Source: Xanthoparmelia taractica (taxonomy: Eukaryota; Ascomycota; Lecanoromycetes; Lecanorales; Parmeliaceae). Taken from it: DNA of 64,000 bases. The notes beneath the pieces are model-generated. The model made no database searches, was not told where the DNA came from, and worked only from the letters and a program-made list of their open reading frames with translations. Made by a program: the position numbers and the translations under genes. Where the stretch lies: contig JANQBS010000086.1 of the NCBI GenBank assembly GCA_033085395.1, positions 90,278 to 154,277 on the forward strand. The letters are read 5' to 3'. Positions 14,288 to 23,822 of the stretch are shown piece after piece (position 1 is the stretch's first letter; the number at the start of each line of letters is the position of its first letter).

Positions 14288-15513
14288 GGTGGTTCAGCGG
14301 CCATAGAGGTAGGGTCTTGCCGGCATGCTCGGACACTGCATGGGCATGCACCTAACGTCATCGGGAGGTAGAGGAAGGGAAGGGAAAGATCCCAAGCATG
14401 TTTCGGTATACAACCAAGAGATGCAAGAGAGCGAATCAGGATGGAGATGAGGAGCTGTAAATGGTCCTTGACTGATGGTGAAGGTAGGTGCAGCGAAGTG
14501 AATAAATTGGCAGTTAGTTTAATCCTGGAGGATGTTGAATCTTGGGGAGCCGTTAGATAAAAACAAACCTTGTACCTTACGATATAAAGTACATGTACGC
14601 TAGCAGCGCCCTAAAGCCTTCCCCGGGTTCAGGTACGAGTATATCTACTGTTACTCACTATATTTTGCGCTTTTGTTCAAATCTCAATTCCTTCGAACCA
14701 CTCTACAGATTTACATGACTGAGCTCAGAGTTACTACACCCTGCTTGGCCTAAGCGGGGATTCTGTTGTGGTCAATGATCAGTTCCACCGCTTGCGGATG
14801 AACAAAGCCACCGGGCCATTGCGAGCATCGACTACCATTCACGAAAAAGTCGATTTACGGCATATGTGACATGAAGAATCGGCGAGGCCAACAAAATTAT
14901 GTTCGGCTTGTCTGCTACAAGAATAATTCCTTTTTTGCATGCCTATACACCTTTCCTCTGATACAATGGTCATTTTTATGGAATCGACTGAACTTGAGCG
15001 CCCGAAGCTCTTCTCGCCTAAAAACGGGGAATCGACTGCATCTTCTCTAAGTCTGCACTGTTCGCGCGTTAGGGCTTGAAGTGTCCGATTTATGCTGCCT
15101 GGGCAATCCACCCTGATACGAAGAGCGCCGTGTAGTGCTTTGGGTTGATGGCCAACGCCAAGCGAAAACGAACTGTGCCTCCTCCGCCAAGAGACCATGG
15201 TTCTGACAGCCAACACTCCGCCTTCAGCCTTTCCCCTCTTGTTTCTCTTGTGATTGTCTTTAGGAGCTCCTCACTCGTCCTAACAATCGCATCGGTTCTG
15301 TAATCTCCAGTGCCTACAGTGACACGGGACTCGAAACCAGCAGGCGGCTCATTTCGAAAGGGTACGGTCCCGCTCTCTCTATTCATACTCGTTCCATCAT
15401 CTTCTGCGCATTTACGCAACTCTGCATTGGAGTCTCCATTGATGAGCGACGGCCTCTTATTACACGTACTAAGCAGCTCTAGTTCTCATTCCCATCCGTC
15501 TCCAATCCTCACA
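14288..15513. other. Divergent intergenic region
   Basis: About 1.2 kb between the start of the Fmp27-type gene (-) and a small membrane protein gene (+). It must carry both promoters. I see no further gene; open frames on the minus strand here lack any family signature. Confidence 0.45.
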
Positions 15514-15783
15514 ATGGCCGACAATGAACCCTCGGGCCCTTTCCACGCCGGCCCTGGGACTGCGCACGAGGTTGGCGTCATGGTTGGCTTCATGGCCGCA
15601 TTCGCCATCATCACAGGCGGCTACCTGATCATCTGGAGGGTCTACAACAAGCGCTCCGAGGCCAGGGAATTGCAGCGACGACATAACTTAGCTGAGAAGA
15701 CGAATCCGAGGAACACAAGAGTTATGGAAGACAAGGATGGCAAGAGAGGCAGTGTAGCATACAGTGCTGCGCCGGGTTACTGA
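15514..15783 (+). CDS. Small single-helix membrane protein, function unknown
   Basis: An 89-residue protein in one exon, starting MADNEPSGPFHAGPGTAHE. One clear hydrophobic helix runs from about residue 25 to 47 (MVGFMAAFAIITGGYLIIW) and is followed by a basic stretch (RVYNKRSEARELQRRHN), so the C-terminal 40 residues probably face the cytosol. There is no cleavable signal peptide before the helix. The start at 15514 is chosen because it is the first ATG that begins a natural N terminus; the same frame is open further upstream but that part looks non-coding. I do not recognise a named family. Confidence 0.6.
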   Translation: MADNEPSGPFHAGPGTAHEVGVMVGFMAAFAIITGGYLIIWRVYNKRSEARELQRRHNLAEKTNPRNTRVMEDKDGKRGSVAYSAAPGY

Positions 15784-16127
15784 AGAAAGAGCAGCGAGAG
15801 GATTGTCAGAGTGTGGGGGGAGAAAATGGAGACAGATGAAACGGAAGGCATGTATGACTTGGGAACAGTCGTGTCTCGTTGTGTGATACTTGGGGAGTTC
15901 GGAGTTCGGAGTTCGGGATATCTGTGGGGTTTACCTGGAACCGATTCACGATCAATGAGGATGTAATCATGGGAAACCAGCATCACGTTGATTGTTCATA
16001 TTGCCGTTACTGCAAAATTTTCGCTGTGCGTCGGGCAGAAATGGTTCCAATGGTGATGCCTATCCATCTATCGCAGTCTATCCTTCAGGACCCTGGCCCG
16101 GCCTGCGTTCCGGTGCATTTTTTGTTT
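15784..16127. other. Short convergent intergenic region
   Basis: About 340 bases between two gene 3' ends. It contains a short tandem duplication of GGAGTTC around 15894-15915 and nothing else that I can identify. Confidence 0.4.
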
Positions 16128-16970
16128 TCATTTTCCAATGGTCAAAAACAGCCTGTCACCCACATCTCCCAGACCTGGCCTTATCATACCTCGCTCATCC
16201 ACCTGTCCATCCAGACCTCCAACCCAAACCTCCACCGACTCACTCCCATTTTCTTCCGCCGCTCGTCTCACCCCTTCCACGCTGCCCAGCACACTAATCA
16301 CCACCACCTTCTTTACTCCCCACTCCAGCAGTGTCTGTATCGCCGCACTTGAGGTCCCGCCAGTCGCTATCACCGGGTCCAATAGTAAGGCTATAGAGGG
16401 AAATAGAGACGGGTCAGGGCTGACAGACGTGGGGCGATGGTACGGAAGGTTATTGTAGTATTCAACGGGCTGAAGTGTGGTAGGTTCGCGGAAGAGACCC
16501 AGATGATGGACCGGAACGAGTTCTGGCAGCAGAGTCTGGAGCGCTGAGGAACGTGATGAGACCAGCTTCTCGGGTGAGTATTGGGCAAAGCCTACCTTCT
16601 AGCATGCCTAACCCAGAACGTAAGATTGGGACAAGAACGACATGAGGTATGGTGGTCTCAACCGAATAGGTGTAGCCGAGGGGAGTTTCAGCCTGATTGT
16701 CATTATTGTTAGAATGCGCGAACGGGTCAAGATTGGAGCTCGAGGAGGGATTGTAGGGGTGGCGGTACAAATGGAGCTCACAGTACCGGTTAACGTCGTT
16801 TGTAGAGATTTCGCAAGGGCCTCGCAGCCGACTATGAGGGCGATTTCATGGACCAGAGATTTTGTCTCCCGAGCGTTGGCGTCCTTTGATCGTAGCTGAG
16901 AGAGCTTGGCGCGTAGACATGGATGGGTCGAGACGTGGACGTTGGCTGGAAGAGACGATGAAGAGGCCAT
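16128..16970 (-). CDS. Uracil phosphoribosyltransferase (Upp-like)
   Basis: Pyrimidine salvage enzyme converting uracil and PRPP to UMP in the cytosol. Exons 16970-16782, 16692-16596 and 16543-16128 give 233 residues. Visible family signatures are the N-terminal HPCLRAKLSQLR helix, ETTIPHVVLVPILRSGLGM, the PRPP-binding loop LLLDPVIATGGTSS (Asp at about residue 151), and the uracil-binding C terminus RGMIRPGLGDVGDRLF. Introns are 16693-16781 (GTGAGC..CAG) and 16544-16595 (GTAGGC..CAG); removing the second is essential because the next exon is in a different frame. The overall pattern looks closer to bacterial Upp than to yeast Fur1, from memory of the families. A TTG-initiated extension upstream was ignored in favour of the ATG at 16970. 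It shares a 281-bp divergent promoter with the fluoride exporter. Confidence 0.9.
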
Positions 16971-17251
16971 TGCTGGAAACGGTAGCAATTAATGAGAGGA
17001 AGGAAAGAAGAGGGTTTTACATGGGAAAGCATCTTGTCTTGGGGAGATCGGGAATGCAGGCTTGGCGCGCAAATGTCAAAAGCCGATCGAAGTTTCTTGG
17101 CGTCATTGAGCGCATTCGACAATATAGCATGGCACTCTTCCGCATGAGATAGCCTTACTTTACCTTGACCTATGTTTGCGCCTACGAATGCAGCACGTTG
17201 CGCAGGTCAAGGTTCGCGTCCAACCCCAGTCACTATTGTGATAGGGGCAGC

Positions 17252-18898
17252 ATGGGACCTGGACGCGAAAACAATGTCGCCAAAGAAGACGAGAATAGCA
17301 GGGTGAATGAAACAACAGAACACCGCAGGGCGCGCCTTTGGCTTGGTTATTCTGCAGACAACCTGCGCAATAGCGAGAATCTGAAGAGTAATCGATCGCC
17401 GTCCCAGACGAAGTCATCGGATGAAGATGCCCAGACGGATAATCAATCTGGTAATGCACAGAACGATCGCGTGGATGGGTCAAGGGAAGACTACACTTTT
17501 CCCAATGACTATGAGAACCTTGACGAAGTAAGAGCGCCATCTGCGATAGGGAGGCTACACGGAAAACGCAAACAGGGTTATCTCGAAGACCACAAGGCCG
17601 GGTCATCATCAAAGGATGAGCTAAACGAGATAGCGGCGCCATCGCCCATTCAGAGCCCTCAGGGTGGACGACACAACAAATATCCAGAAGACCGCGACAG
17701 CGGCCGGCCCTCAACCAATCAGAAAGCAGAGAACCACGATGTTAATTCACAGCGACAACATGCCTCTAAGCTCGCAACTGAGATCTACACTATATCATAC
17801 CTCGTCTTTTTCTCAATCATGGGTACACTGTCTCGCCTTGGTCTTCAGGCTTTGACTTTCTACCCTGGAGCTCCCGTTCAGACAGGTGTGCTATGGGCCA
17901 ATGTCGGTGGTAGTTTGATCATGGGCTTCCTCTCCGAAGACCGCAAGCTCTTCCAAGAAGAATGGGGCGCTTCATCTTCATCAGAGCAAGCCAATGGATA
18001 TGACGAAGAGGAAGGGAAAACGTTGCACCGAAGCACTTCTGCAGGCCAGAGGCATGCTGCGGTCAAGAAGACTCTACCCCTCTACATTGGCCTAGCTACT
18101 GGCTTCTGCGGATCCTTCACGTCTTTTTCCTCTTTTATGCGTGACTGCTTCTTTGCACTTTCAAACGCCTTGCATGTTCCCATCTCACACCCTTCAACTG
18201 CTCCTATATTGGAAAATTTAAACGTTCACCGTAATCCAGGGTATAGCTTCATGGCATTACTTGCGGTCCTGATCATTACAATTGGCTTGAGTCTAGGCGC
18301 ACTCCAATTGGGCGCGCACCTGGCCCTCGGTCTCGAGCCATTCATCCCATCTATTCCATTCCTCTTCTCGCGCAGGGTCGTTGACCGTTCAGTTGTTTTC
18401 CTTGCGTCGGGCTGCTGGCTTGGCGCTATATTCATGGCTATCTGGCCCCCTGATCGACCCAGTGGGCCTGTAGCTAATGCATCTTGGGCGCAGGAAACAT
18501 GGCGTAGTCAAGCATTGTTTGCGTTGGTTTTTGCTCCTCTGGGATGTCTTCTCCGCTTCTACGCATCCTTGCACCTGAATGGGAAGATCAAGTTTTTTCC
18601 TCTTGGCACGTTCGCTGTTAATGTTTTCGGCACCATGATGGAAGCCATATTTCTTGATCTTCAGCGCGTGCCAGTCGGAGGTATGGTAGGCTGCCAGGTC
18701 CTGCAAGGGATGTCTGATGGTTTTTGTGGCTGCTTGACGACAGTCAGTACGTGGGTGACCGAACTGAAGGGATTGAGATTAAAGCACGCATATTTCTACG
18801 GCTTGACGAGTGTGGGAGTAGCGTTGGGGTTGATGGTGATTATTACGGGAAGTCTACAGTGGACAGTTGGGTTCAACAGTGTCCTGTGCATGACTTGA
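17252..18898 (+). CDS. FEX1: Fluoride exporter with two CrcB domains (FEX)
   Basis: Plasma-membrane protein that expels fluoride ions. A single exon of 548 residues. The first ~170 residues are hydrophilic and probably disordered, with an internal duplication (see findings). The first CrcB domain spans about residues 176-390 and shows GTLSRLGLQ, WANVGGSLIMGF (near 214) and GFCGSFTSFSSF (near 284-298). The second spans about 425-545 and shows GCLLRFYAS, NVFGT (near 456) and GFCGCLTTVSTW (near 488). Eukaryotic FEX proteins are fused antiparallel CrcB pairs, which matches. The frame is open upstream to 17165 but the first ATG is at 17252. Two CrcB repeats plus several hydrophobic helices make this call firm; only the start is uncertain. 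Confidence 0.92.
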   Translation: MGPGRENNVAKEDENSRVNETTEHRRARLWLGYSADNLRNSENLKSNRSPSQTKSSDEDAQTDNQSGNAQNDRVDGSREDYTFPNDYENLDEVRAPSAIGRLHGKRKQGYLEDHKAGSSSKDELNEIAAPSPIQSPQGGRHNKYPEDRDSGRPSTNQKAENHDVNSQRQHASKLATEIYTISYLVFFSIMGTLSRLGLQALTFYPGAPVQTGVLWANVGGSLIMGFLSEDRKLFQEEWGASSSSEQANGYDEEEGKTLHRSTSAGQRHAAVKKTLPLYIGLATGFCGSFTSFSSFMRDCFFALSNALHVPISHPSTAPILENLNVHRNPGYSFMALLAVLIITIGLSLGALQLGAHLALGLEPFIPSIPFLFSRRVVDRSVVFLASGCWLGAIFMAIWPPDRPSGPVANASWAQETWRSQALFALVFAPLGCLLRFYASLHLNGKIKFFPLGTFAVNVFGTMMEAIFLDLQRVPVGGMVGCQVLQGMSDGFCGCLTTVSTWVTELKGLRLKHAYFYGLTSVGVALGLMVIITGSLQWTVGFNSVLCMT

Positions 18899-20136
18899 AG
18901 ATCGCTTCGACCTCTCAATGGTCTTCTAATGGATACACTTACGTTATCCATACAAACTAGCGAGCAAAGCGACTGGGGAAAGGTTCACTGGAAGACCCAG
19001 CGTAACTGATCAGGAACCTATGAATGGATGAAGATCAACCTGACTGATTGGAACGGAAGCGGCCAGCTGACAAGGCCAGTTGAGGCAGTACGCGATGCCC
19101 ACCCAACTTCAGAGTGCCGGTGGGCACGGTATCGAAGGGTTTATAAATCCTTCCAGCAAGGAAAGGTTTAGATAGAAGGGAGAGAAGTCAATGTGTGGTG
19201 AGGGTTTGAGGCTGGCTTGTGCGCATTCCGTGGAAGCCTAAGGATAGGATAGGATATGATATACAGAAGCATGGTGAAGGATGATCAAGCATTAAATTAA
19301 GGCTCCACGGAAGAGATCTGAACCGTGGCCGTGGTTCTCTCATCATCCTCTACCACTACCGCCGTGTCATCCATTATATATATCAATTGCCCATAATAAA
19401 TGCCGAAAGACGGGCATCTCATGCATAAGCAAGGTAGATCATCCAAATCAGTCGGGTGGCAGACGACATGCGCGATCTCGCTGGCATTCGCTGCAAGTCA
19501 ACTCGACACAATGTAAAGGACCATCTTCATTGGACCTTTGGCCTCAATATTTGGCAGGCCTCCCTAGTCGAACAATACACGGGTAGTCCAATGCTGAAGA
19601 CTTTGATGATATAGTGTACTGCTTGCGTGTGTACTCGCCATCACACTGTCGTCAAACTGTTAACATTAGATGTTAAGCGTAAGTAGGAGCATCCGTACAT
19701 CTAAAGTCATCCAGACCAGTGTGCAAAATGCTACCCCTAGAATTCCTTGAGACAGAGACAACTGACAAAGATGCTGATTTGTTCTGATACCGCGCGCCCT
19801 TACGCTGAATATATATGGTGTTCCCTGCATCTCGTACGTGGCAAAGAAGAGAGGCAGCACCTGCATTAGCCCCGCAACACGGATAAGACATGTCACTCTT
19901 TTTCCCTGCCTGCGAATGATAACAATAAATAAATCATGATCACTAGAAGATGATAACTCCCTCTCACACTCTCCCATTAAATGACACAAGCTCTGCCCTC
20001 CTTCGCGACCTGGCCGCGACTTCCTCATCCCCTTGAGAACACGAAGAGCACGACGGGACACGAGAGCACCTTCTCACTTTGGATATGATCTTCTGAAATC
20101 CAAAACACGACGCTCACTGCTTTTATCGCCGTCATC
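18899..20136. other. Intergenic region
   Basis: About 1.2 kb between two genes on the plus strand. It contains an AGGAT pentamer repeat near 19240-19258. A minus-strand open frame at 19666-20061 looks like chance. No supported gene. Confidence 0.45.
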
Positions 20137-21312
20137 ATGTTTACCCCTCTCTTATCGTTTCTCAGCTTCTTCATAATCTTGCGCTCTTTCCAATTCGTCC
20201 GGGCTGATTGCGAATGTGGCTACACCGTCAACTCCACTCTCTACACTGACCTGCTTGAGACAGACTTTCTTCACTTGGCAAACATCACCAGCGACGCAGA
20301 TTGGCAACCACAGGATTACACGGTCACGCCAGAACTTGCCAGAGGACCATATGGCAAGAATGCGTCTGTCAGTAACGTCGTCGCCAATCCGCTCAAAAGC
20401 CAATACGACTGGGCAGGGGATGGTGTCAATGGTGGTGATGCCGGTCTGCAGCTCTTTGTTAGAGGCGGCGTTCCTCAAGACGGACTGATACCAATCGCCG
20501 AACTTGCTACAGCCAGGACAGACATGCTCTATGGGAGCTTCCGTGCCGGCATGAAGGCGACGGGAACACCTGGTACATGTGGTGCTTTTTTCTGGGTATA
20601 GCCTACCTCTCTGCTGCCCTCCTGCGATTGATGCTCACATCTCTCATCGCAGTATCTCAATGACACACAGGAAATCGACATGGAGTTCCTCTCCGCCGAA
20701 TTCAATGACACCTCCCAACCCGTCAACCTCGTCCTCCAATCCCCGGAATCCGAAAAAGCAGGCTTCAATGCTGCAAACACGGGCACCTTTCAGATACACC
20801 AATTGAACTTCACTTCCACAGAAGGCTTTCACGAGTACCGTTTCGATTGGTCCCCCCATGCCGTCGAGTTTTACGCCGACGGTGTCCTGCTTGATACCAT
20901 GACCAGTGCTGTTCCCACGGCGCCAGGCCACATCACGCTGTCTCATTGGAGCAATGGTGATCCGAATTGGAGCGCCGGGCCACCTACCGATGACGCGATT
21001 CTCACGGTTGAGTACCTGAAAGGCTACTTCAATAGCTCAGATCCAGCCCGGCAGCAGGACTGGTCAAAGCGCTGCATCAACCCTTCAGCGGCGAATGCAA
21101 CTTGCTCTGTCCCCGAGGTCACCCAGGCGCCGGATGGAAATGCTAGCGCGCATACCTTCTTCTTCAGCTTGCAGACCAACGAGACGGGTAATCAGACTGT
21201 GGTTGGGTCGAAGAAGAAGAGTGAAGGGATAGCATTGGACGTATCTGGGACAGGGATGGCAGCGGTGATGCTGATGCTGATGCTGTCAAGTGTGGCCTGG
21301 ATCCTATTGTAA
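20137..21312 (+). CDS. Secreted GH16 glycosyl hydrolase, probably GPI-anchored
   Basis: Glycoside hydrolase family 16, acting on beta-glucan or chitin-glucan of the fungal wall. Exons 20137-20595 and 20653-21312 (intron GTATAG..GCAG, 57 nt) give 372 residues. A signal peptide covers about residues 1-23 (MFTPLLSFLSFFIILRSFQF). The catalytic GH16 motif ExDxE is intact as EIDME, with Glu at about residue 160, Asp at 162 and Glu at 164; the intron falls seven codons before the first Glu. The jelly-roll body continues with FDWSPHAVEFYADG and HITLSHWSNGD. Many Asn-X-Ser/Thr sites occur. The C terminus is Ser/Thr/Asn-rich and ends in a hydrophobic stretch (MAAVMLMLMLSSVAWILL), the layout of a GPI signal. 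Whether it hydrolyses or cross-links glucans cannot be told from this. Confidence 0.9.
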
Positions 21313-22175
21313 TGAGATGGCGAATAGGACTCAGGCTGCTGTGGGATGGATTGTACATTATGCGTATGGCGTGTTGCGTTGCCTGCTGGTTCTGGGCGGC
21401 TTATAGAGATACCCCATTGCAGCTCCTGGTGTTTATTTATAGCGATCGATTCTCTTATAGAGCAGATGTCTTAAGGCAAAAGCTCATCATGCAGAGCTGA
21501 TTCAACACAAATACAATTCAAATTGTACATTCTATATTACTTTGAAGATTGGAAGAAAACTTGGTGTCGTAGATTTTTCTTTGTCCGCTTTTGACTTCGA
21601 TGATATTTCCGCGCCATAGATCATTCACCCCTGACATTAATTTCAATGATCAACCAAACCACCTTCTCAGTCATCAGCCCGTCAACAGACTGTCTCTACA
21701 GCTTATCCACGTCTAATAACGGGTGACACGCCAGGGTCTCCTTACATTCCTCTCAGACCTTGGTTATAGGCGCATCAACGCCTCCAACGCGGACGACTCG
21801 ATCAAAGAAACTTGAGCTCTTTGGCCGACTACACTTCCACATTCGCCATTCTCTATTTGCTGAGGCCCAAGTGTCCTTGTCTACGGAAACATAGCTTTAC
21901 CGCGGAAAGTTCAACCGTCGAGGATACCCACGCTGTTCGATAGGCAGGCTTTGCACTACGAGTAACCTGTTGAGGCCGCTGTATGCATCTCTACGAAGAT
22001 TATTGCACCTACAGATCTATAACACCTGCATCTGGACCTGAACACATAGAATAGGAGGATCAATCGGGGGCACAATCAAGTATCGACTCGGTGCCCAGCG
22101 CCTCCACACGCATTCCGCACGAAAGCAGAGGACTCGCAACCTATCCATCCACCACACACAACCAACACATCAAAC
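21313..22175. other. Intergenic region
   Basis: About 860 bases between two plus-strand genes for secreted proteins. I find no gene or repeat here. Confidence 0.4.
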
Positions 22176-22766
22176 ATGCGCCTCACCGCCCACCCCATCT
22201 CCCTCCTCCCCTTCCTCATCCTCTCCTTCTTCTCACTCCCAACCCTCACCACACCACCCCACCTCCCACTCCCCCGCCCCCGCCCCCTCGACGCCATCCT
22301 CGTCGAACAGCCCGAACCCGCGCCACCCATTCTCAAACACCTCGACCTCCGACAAGTCGCAGCAGGCGTCGGTGGAGCCGGTGCGGTCGCTGCGCCGGCT
22401 CAACCTCCAGCCGTCGCACCGGCAGTAGCACCGGCAGTAGCACCAGCGGCAGCACCAGCGGCAGCACCGGCGGCAGCTCCAGCGGCAGCTCCAGCGGCAG
22501 CACCGGCCGCAGCACCAGCGGCGGTCAACCCGACGAACGCACCCACCGTTGCGGCTGGGGGAGCTTCGAGCCCGACGCCCGTGAAGAGCGGGGCGATTGG
22601 TATGGGGACGTTGACGGGGACGGTGGGCGTCGTTAAGACGAAGGATGCGAAGAGCGGGGCTGTGGGGGGGTATGGGGAGGGTGGTTTGTTGGGTTTGGAG
22701 GTTTGGGGCGGTATCTTGGCGTGTTGGGCGCTGGGCGTTGTTGGTGGTGGTGGTGGGGGATTATGA
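22176..22766 (+). CDS. Secreted Ala/Pro-repeat low-complexity protein
   Basis: A 196-residue single-exon protein. It begins with a hydrophobic signal-like segment (residues 1-25, MRLTAHPISLLPFLILSFF). The centre, about residues 75-113, is an Ala/Pro repeat built on units AVAP and AAAP. The end is Gly-rich and hydrophobic (GGILACWALGVVGGGGGGL), which may be a GPI signal. The repeat is encoded by a 12-bp minisatellite, so copy number should vary between strains. No enzymatic domain is seen; a cell-surface or wall protein is the natural guess. Base composition is strongly GC-rich and all frames are open here, so the frame choice rests on the signal peptide and the ATG context. Confidence 0.55.
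   Translation: MRLTAHPISLLPFLILSFFSLPTLTTPPHLPLPRPRPLDAILVEQPEPAPPILKHLDLRQVAAGVGGAGAVAAPAQPPAVAPAVAPAVAPAAAPAAAPAAAPAAAPAAAPAAAPAAVNPTNAPTVAAGGASSPTPVKSGAIGMGTLTGTVGVVKTKDAKSGAVGGYGEGGLLGLEVWGGILACWALGVVGGGGGGL
22420..22525 (+). repeat. 12-bp GC-rich minisatellite inside the Ala/Pro protein gene
   Basis: Tandem units close to GCAGCACCAGCG / GCAGCTCCAGCG, preceded by GTAGCACCGGCA variants. Each unit encodes four residues, so expansion and contraction would keep the reading frame. Confidence 0.75.
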
Positions 22767-23822
22767 TGATGGTGTGTATGGTGGTGTGATGGTGTTGTAA
22801 TGGGTAGGGTTGGAAGTGGAAGAAGAATTGAAAGAAGAGATCAATCGAGTTGGCATTTGCAACCTACACGGAAGGACGCACGGCGTTTTTCGGAAGCAGC
22901 ATGTTGGCACCGGCATAGATAGATAGACAGATGGGTATTCAGCATGTGCCATATACCACATAATCCGCATAGCATTCTCTCTCTTTCTCTCTCTCTCTCT
23001 CGGGGCATAAAGCTGAGATCAACCTATTGCATCAATGCATGACTTGGGCTCCTGCTGCGTGCTATAGAATCGAAATAAGAGGAAAAAGTAATAGTACTAT
23101 ATCCTGTTCCCTTGCCAGAAGTGATTTTGTGTTGGCTCCCACAGAATACCTCATACCTCTTGCTCCCATGAACTCGAAAATCTAGCTAGCTAGCATAGCT
23201 TCTTCTATCGTACAAAAATAAATAAATAGGTATCGACATTACCCCCCCAACCTCCAGCCCGTTCCCTGGCCCCACAAACCAGACAATCGCATACGTACAT
23301 CGAATGCGCGCCCGTACCGTAGCCCTCTCTCTCTCTCTCTCTCTCTGTCGCGCTCTCTCTCTCTCTGTGCCAGGTGAAAGCTTCCCGTGCATGCTGCAGA
23401 CAATTGAGCACGGCAGAAGGGGAAGCATTTTATGTAGAAAAAAGACAGACACATAAACAAATTCATCGCTTGCTAATACAGATGAGCCGCCCGAAAACAC
23501 AAAAACATGACATGACAGGAACCGCCGATGGATAGGAAATGGTATCTCTGGGTTTCTGGATCGAATTAGATACTAGGAGTGGTGAACGGAGTGGGCGCAG
23601 GACCAGCCCGCTGTGGTCAGATGTTGCGGGTCGTCATGTGTGTTCCTGACGGACATTATGCAGACAGGCGAGATAGGTAGACGGACGGTCGATGAGCTTG
23701 TCTATTGACAAGGTTCAGCGGTAGGAAGTGCGATCCGTGGTCGTCGAATCCTTGCCTTTCTGTTGGGGGACGGTCTTGAATGTAGAGTTGAACGAGATGC
23801 GACCGGATATATTCAAGATCGA
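22767..23822. other. Convergent intergenic region with CT microsatellites
   Basis: Between the Ala/Pro protein and the 3' end of the C2H2 factor gene. It holds CT-rich runs at about 22978-23001 and 23328-23372 (the latter interrupted by GTCGCG). No gene is supported; minus-strand frames here merely translate the GA repeat. Confidence 0.5.
23328..23372. repeat. (CT)n microsatellite
   Basis: Two CT runs separated by a short GTCGCG interruption. It lies 450 bases past the stop codon of the C2H2 factor gene. Confidence 0.8.

Noticed and set aside
22091..22636. Overlapping frame rich in Ser/Gly/Arg in the Ala/Pro protein region
   Set aside because: It is a shadow of the GC-rich minisatellite; the alternative frame has a signal peptide and a better start.
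23186..23500. Minus-strand frames with Arg-Glu repeats
   Set aside because: They are translations of the CT/GA microsatellite, not a protein signal.
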